Of a stretch of DNA of 7,183 nt, positions 4,684-7,183 are shown one piece after another; position 1 is the stretch's first letter, and each line of letters opens with the position of its first letter. Under the pieces are notes generated by a model that saw only the letters and a list, made by a program, of their open reading frames with translations, did no database searches and had not been told where the DNA came from. The DNA is from Chloroflexota bacterium (GTDB lineage: Bacteria > Chloroflexota > UBA6077), in the NCBI GenBank assembly GCA_023380955.1, contig JAMCTB010000178.1, positions 1 through 7,183 on the forward strand. The letters run 5' to 3'. Position numbers and translations under genes: made by a program.

Positions 4684-6069
4684 ATGAGTCAGTCAACGTT
4701 AACGTCCGAGGCGCCGGTCGGCCGCAGATCGATGAGTGGCAAACTGCACGATACCGCCGCGACCCTGGCAGTCCTGGATCGGATTCTGGCGGCCTATGGG
4801 AAGCGCGACTTCGCTTTGCGGCTGTGGGACGGCACCGTCGTCCCCGCCGATCCGGGTCAGGAGGCCCGGTTCACGTTAGTCTTGAACCGGCCGGGCGCGC
4901 TGAGGCGGATGCTGCTGCCGCCTAACGAGCTGGCCCTGGGAGAAGCCTACCTGGATGGTGACTTTGACCTGGAGGGGGACGTCGTCGCGGCCATGCGACT
5001 GGGCGACGTCTTCGAAGAGCTCTCTCTCGGGCCGATCACCCTCTTGGACGTTGCCCGTCGGGTGTTGGCGGTGCCTCATGAAGAGCTTCAAGAAGATGGC
5101 CACCACGCGGGGAGGCAGAATGGGCGACAACGGGCCAGCCTCAAGGGCGCGGAGCACTCGGAGGCGCGCGACCAGGCAGCCATTGCCTACCACTACAACC
5201 TGGGCAACGACTTCTACAAGCTATTCCTGGACCGTCGCATGGTCTACTCCTGCGCTTACTTCCCCACGGGCGAGGAGGATCTGGATGCCGCGCAAGAGGC
5301 CAAGCTAGAGCATATCTGTCGCAAGCTGCGGCTGCAGCCGAGCGAGCGGCTGCTGGACATCGGCTGCGGTTGGGGAGGGCTCATCATGCACGCGGCCGAG
5401 CACTTCGGCGTTCAGGCGCTGGGGATCACGCTGAGCCAGCCCCAGGCGGACCTTGCCAATCGGAGGATCGCGGAGGCCGGCCTGTCCGATCGCTGCCAGG
5501 CCGTGGTGCTGGACTACCGTGAGCTGAGGAGCCACGGCCCCTTCGACAAGATCGTCAGCGTGGGGATGGTGGAGCACGTGGGGGCCAAGAAGCTCCCCGA
5601 GTACTTCCAGTCCGCCTGGAGCGTCCTCCGGCCGGGCGGGCTTTTCCTGAACCACGGCATCACCGCGGCGGCGAAGGACAAGGGCTCCAGCAACCCCCTG
5701 GATCGCTATGTCTTCCAGAGGGGCGCGTTCATCCGCAAGTATGTCTTCCCGGACGGTGAGCTGATCCCGCTGGGGGACGTGCTGGGGGTGGCGGAGCGGA
5801 CCGGTTTCGAGGTGCGGGATGTGGAGAGTCTTCGGGAGCATTACGCACTCACCCTGCGCCACTGGGTGAGGCGGCTTGAGGCGAATAGAGAAGCCGCGCT
5901 CCGCCTGGTCGATGAAAGAACCTATCGGGTGTGGCGTCTCTACATGGCTGGAACCTCGCACGCCTTCACGACGGCGAGGCTGAGCTTGCACCAGGCGCTG
6001 CTGTCCAAACCCGGTAGAGGCGGACAAGCCCGACTTCCGTGGAGCAGGGGAGATCTTTACGCGGACTAA
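4684..6069 (+). CDS. cfa: Cyclopropane-fatty-acyl-phospholipid synthase family methyltransferase
   Basis: This 461-residue protein transfers a methylene from S-adenosylmethionine to the double bond of unsaturated acyl chains in membrane phospholipids, if it acts like its family. The N-terminal lipid-binding part (about 25-130) includes Leu-Gly-Glu-Ala-Tyr-Leu-Asp-Gly. A charged linker (131-162) leads to the catalytic domain, which opens with Tyr-His-Tyr-Asn-Leu-Gly-Asn-Asp-Phe-Tyr. The SAM loop is Asp225-Ile-Gly-Cys-Gly-Trp-Gly-Gly. The expected bicarbonate-site residues are present by motif: Cys190 (Tyr-Ser-Cys-Ala-Tyr), Glu297 (Val-Glu-His-Val-Gly), His324 and Tyr387. It is somewhat longer than E. 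coli Cfa (382 residues), because of the N-terminus, linker and a basic tail. It lies 137 bp behind the cNMP-like gene, so it may have its own promoter, though I found no convincing one. Related family members make methylated or cyclopropane lipids or modify other acyl sites, so the exact product is not certain. Confidence 0.93.
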   Translation: MSQSTLTSEAPVGRRSMSGKLHDTAATLAVLDRILAAYGKRDFALRLWDGTVVPADPGQEARFTLVLNRPGALRRMLLPPNELALGEAYLDGDFDLEGDVVAAMRLGDVFEELSLGPITLLDVARRVLAVPHEELQEDGHHAGRQNGRQRASLKGAEHSEARDQAAIAYHYNLGNDFYKLFLDRRMVYSCAYFPTGEEDLDAAQEAKLEHICRKLRLQPSERLLDIGCGWGGLIMHAAEHFGVQALGITLSQPQADLANRRIAEAGLSDRCQAVVLDYRELRSHGPFDKIVSVGMVEHVGAKKLPEYFQSAWSVLRPGGLFLNHGITAAAKDKGSSNPLDRYVFQRGAFIRKYVFPDGELIPLGDVLGVAERTGFEVRDVESLREHYALTLRHWVRRLEANREAALRLVDERTYRVWRLYMAGTSHAFTTARLSLHQALLSKPGRGGQARLPWSRGDLYAD

Positions 6070-6084
6070 AGCGAGGCGGGTACC

Positions 6085-6159
6085 AAACCTGCGGGGGACG
6101 AGACCCCCGAGGTCTCGAAGACCTCGGGGGTCTGGGCTCGCACCGAGCCCCGCGGGTTT
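6085..6159 (+). other. Strongly structured intergenic element with nested perfect hairpins
   Basis: Three stems overlap here. A perfect 15-bp hairpin pairs 6101-6115 with 6119-6133 around the loop CGA. A 7-bp hairpin pairs GGGCTCG (6134-6140) with CGAGCCC (6144-6150). An outer 12-bp stem pairs AAACCTGCGGGG (6085-6096) with CCCCGCGGGTTT (6148-6159), with one G-T wobble, competing with the second hairpin for three bases. The right edge ends in TTT, so it may terminate the preceding transcript. It could equally be a dispersed palindromic repeat or a leader element of the next gene, whose ribosome binding site begins 20 bp later. Confidence 0.65.
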
Positions 6160-6193
6160 CACCCTGGCTCAACTTTAGAAGGAGGGCTGAACT

Positions 6194-7183
6194 GTGACCG
6201 TTTACCTGGATAACGCCGCCACCTCTTTTCCCAAACCCGAGACCGTCTACGCGGCCATGGATGACTACGGGCGTAGCGTCGCCGGCAGCCCTGGCCGGGC
6301 TGAGCATCGGGGTGCGGCAGAAGCGACGCGGGTCGTGGCAGAGGCTCGCCAACGATTAGCGCGCCTCTTGGGCGCCCCGAACCCATCGCGAGTGATCTTC
6401 ACGGCGAACGCCACCCATGCGATCAACCTGGCGCTCAAGGGGCTTCTCCGGCCGGGGGACCACGTTGTCACCTCGGGTGTGGAGCACAACGCCGTCTGGC
6501 GCCCGCTGAAGAAATTGGAGCGGCAGGGGGTCCAGCTGTCTGCCGTGGACTGCACGCCCACCGGGCTGCTCGACCCGGCGGACGTGGCCACCGCGGTACG
6601 CTCCAACACCCGGCTGATCGTTGCAACCCACGCCTCCAACGTTCTAGGGACGGTGCTGCCGATGGCGGACCTCGCCGAGGTGGCGCACCGGCACGGCGTG
6701 CCGCTTCTCGTGGATGCCGCTCAGACGGCCGGAGTCTACCCTATCGATGTTGGTGCGCTGGGAATTGATCTCCTCGCCTTCACTGGCCACAAGGGCTTGC
6801 TCGGTCCCGCTGGCACGGGCGGGCTAATCGTGGGGAACGGGGTGGAGTTGGAGCCGTTGCTGGAGGGGGGCACCGGCGGGGACTCGGCGCTGGAGACCAT
6901 GCCGTCGAGCCTGCCGGAGCATCTGGAGGCCGGAACCCTGAACGGCGTAGGCATAGCCGGCCTCTCGGCGGGGGCGGCCTTCCTCCTGGAGAAGGGTGTA
7001 GCAAACGTCCGGCGGCACGAGGTCGAACTGACCGCCCATCTGCTCGATGGCCTGGCGGCCCTGGACGGTGTAACCGTGTACGGACCACCGGACCCCGAGG
7101 CTCGCACCGCAGTGGTTTCCATCAACCTGGCCGGCTGTGAACCGGAGCAGGTGGGTCACGTGCTGGACGAGGTGTACGACGTG
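6194..7183 (+). CDS. Class V aminotransferase / cysteine desulfurase family protein, cut by the right edge
   Basis: The frame is open from GTG 6194 to the last base, giving 330 residues with the C-terminus missing. It is a PLP enzyme of the cysteine desulfurase-like class V family, which removes sulfur (or selenium) from cysteine. Seen in order are Tyr-Leu-Asp-Asn-Ala-Ala-Thr at 4-10, Ser-Pro-Gly-Arg at 32-35, Val-Glu-His98-Asn-Ala-Val, Asp174-Ala-Ala-Gln177 and Thr-Gly-His-Lys200, the PLP lysine. Glu-Ala-Gly-Thr-Leu-Asn, near residue 250, is typical of the EF2568-like subgroup. AAGGAGG at 6179-6185 sits 8 nt before GTG 6194 and supports it. Family members are about 380 residues, so the loop that would carry the catalytic Cys lies just past the edge and cannot be checked. 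Sulfur for Fe-S clusters or molybdo/tungstopterin is a fitting use in this neighbourhood, but that is inferred. Confidence 0.92.
   Translation, partial: MTVYLDNAATSFPKPETVYAAMDDYGRSVAGSPGRAEHRGAAEATRVVAEARQRLARLLGAPNPSRVIFTANATHAINLALKGLLRPGDHVVTSGVEHNAVWRPLKKLERQGVQLSAVDCTPTGLLDPADVATAVRSNTRLIVATHASNVLGTVLPMADLAEVAHRHGVPLLVDAAQTAGVYPIDVGALGIDLLAFTGHKGLLGPAGTGGLIVGNGVELEPLLEGGTGGDSALETMPSSLPEHLEAGTLNGVGIAGLSAGAAFLLEKGVANVRRHEVELTAHLLDGLAALDGVTVYGPPDPEARTAVVSINLAGCEPEQVGHVLDEVYDV

Noticed and set aside
6085..6159. CRISPR or tandem repeat array
   Set aside because: The structure consists of inverted, not regularly spaced direct, repeats, with no spacer-repeat periodicity.
5305..6162. A 285-codon open frame on the minus strand
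   Set aside because: It is antisense to the methyltransferase domain of the CFA-synthase-like gene and runs into the hairpin region; no motif supports it.

Overview
The window is a gene-dense, high-GC bacterial stretch with every recognisable gene on the + strand. Good Shine-Dalgarno sites precede most starts and several starts are GTG or TTG. The gene content (2[4Fe-4S] ferredoxin, radical SAM/SPASM maturase, FmdE-family protein) suggests an anaerobe using tungsten or molybdenum enzymes. A Chloroflexota-like or similar thermophilic/anaerobic lineage would fit, but the sequence alone does not prove any taxon.

Region A (1-2421) looks like the downstream part of a tungsten-oxidoreductase accessory operon. 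In order it holds a small ferredoxin with an odd Cys-Cys-Cys C-terminus, a 51-residue orphan protein, a free-standing lipoyl/biotinyl-type domain, a radical SAM enzyme with an AbrB-like N-terminus and a Cys-rich SPASM-like C-terminus, and a short J-domain protein. The radical SAM enzyme resembles the maturases found beside aldehyde:ferredoxin oxidoreductases (AOR). No oxidoreductase lies in the window; the likeliest place for one is just upstream of base 1.

Region B (2422-4090) starts with a near-consensus sigma70 promoter (TTGACA, 17 bp, TAGTAT). Its spacer is filled exactly by one arm of a perfect 13-bp inverted repeat, which suggests a regulated promoter. It drives an FmdE-family protein and a PIG-L (LmbE) family deacetylase 15 bp apart. 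The pair ends in a perfect 15-bp inverted repeat that overlaps the stop codon.

Region C (4091-7183) contains a lone cyclic-nucleotide-binding-like domain without an HTH, a cyclopropane-fatty-acyl-phospholipid synthase family protein, a strongly structured intergenic segment of nested perfect hairpins (6085-6159), and the first 330 codons of a class V aminotransferase/cysteine desulfurase that runs off the right edge.

The most interesting parts are the compact maturation cassette in region A, where a radical SAM enzyme, a lipoyl carrier, a J-domain protein and two small proteins probably serve an unseen metalloenzyme, and the operator-promoter at 2510-2573. No gene-free stretch is longer than about 215 bases.
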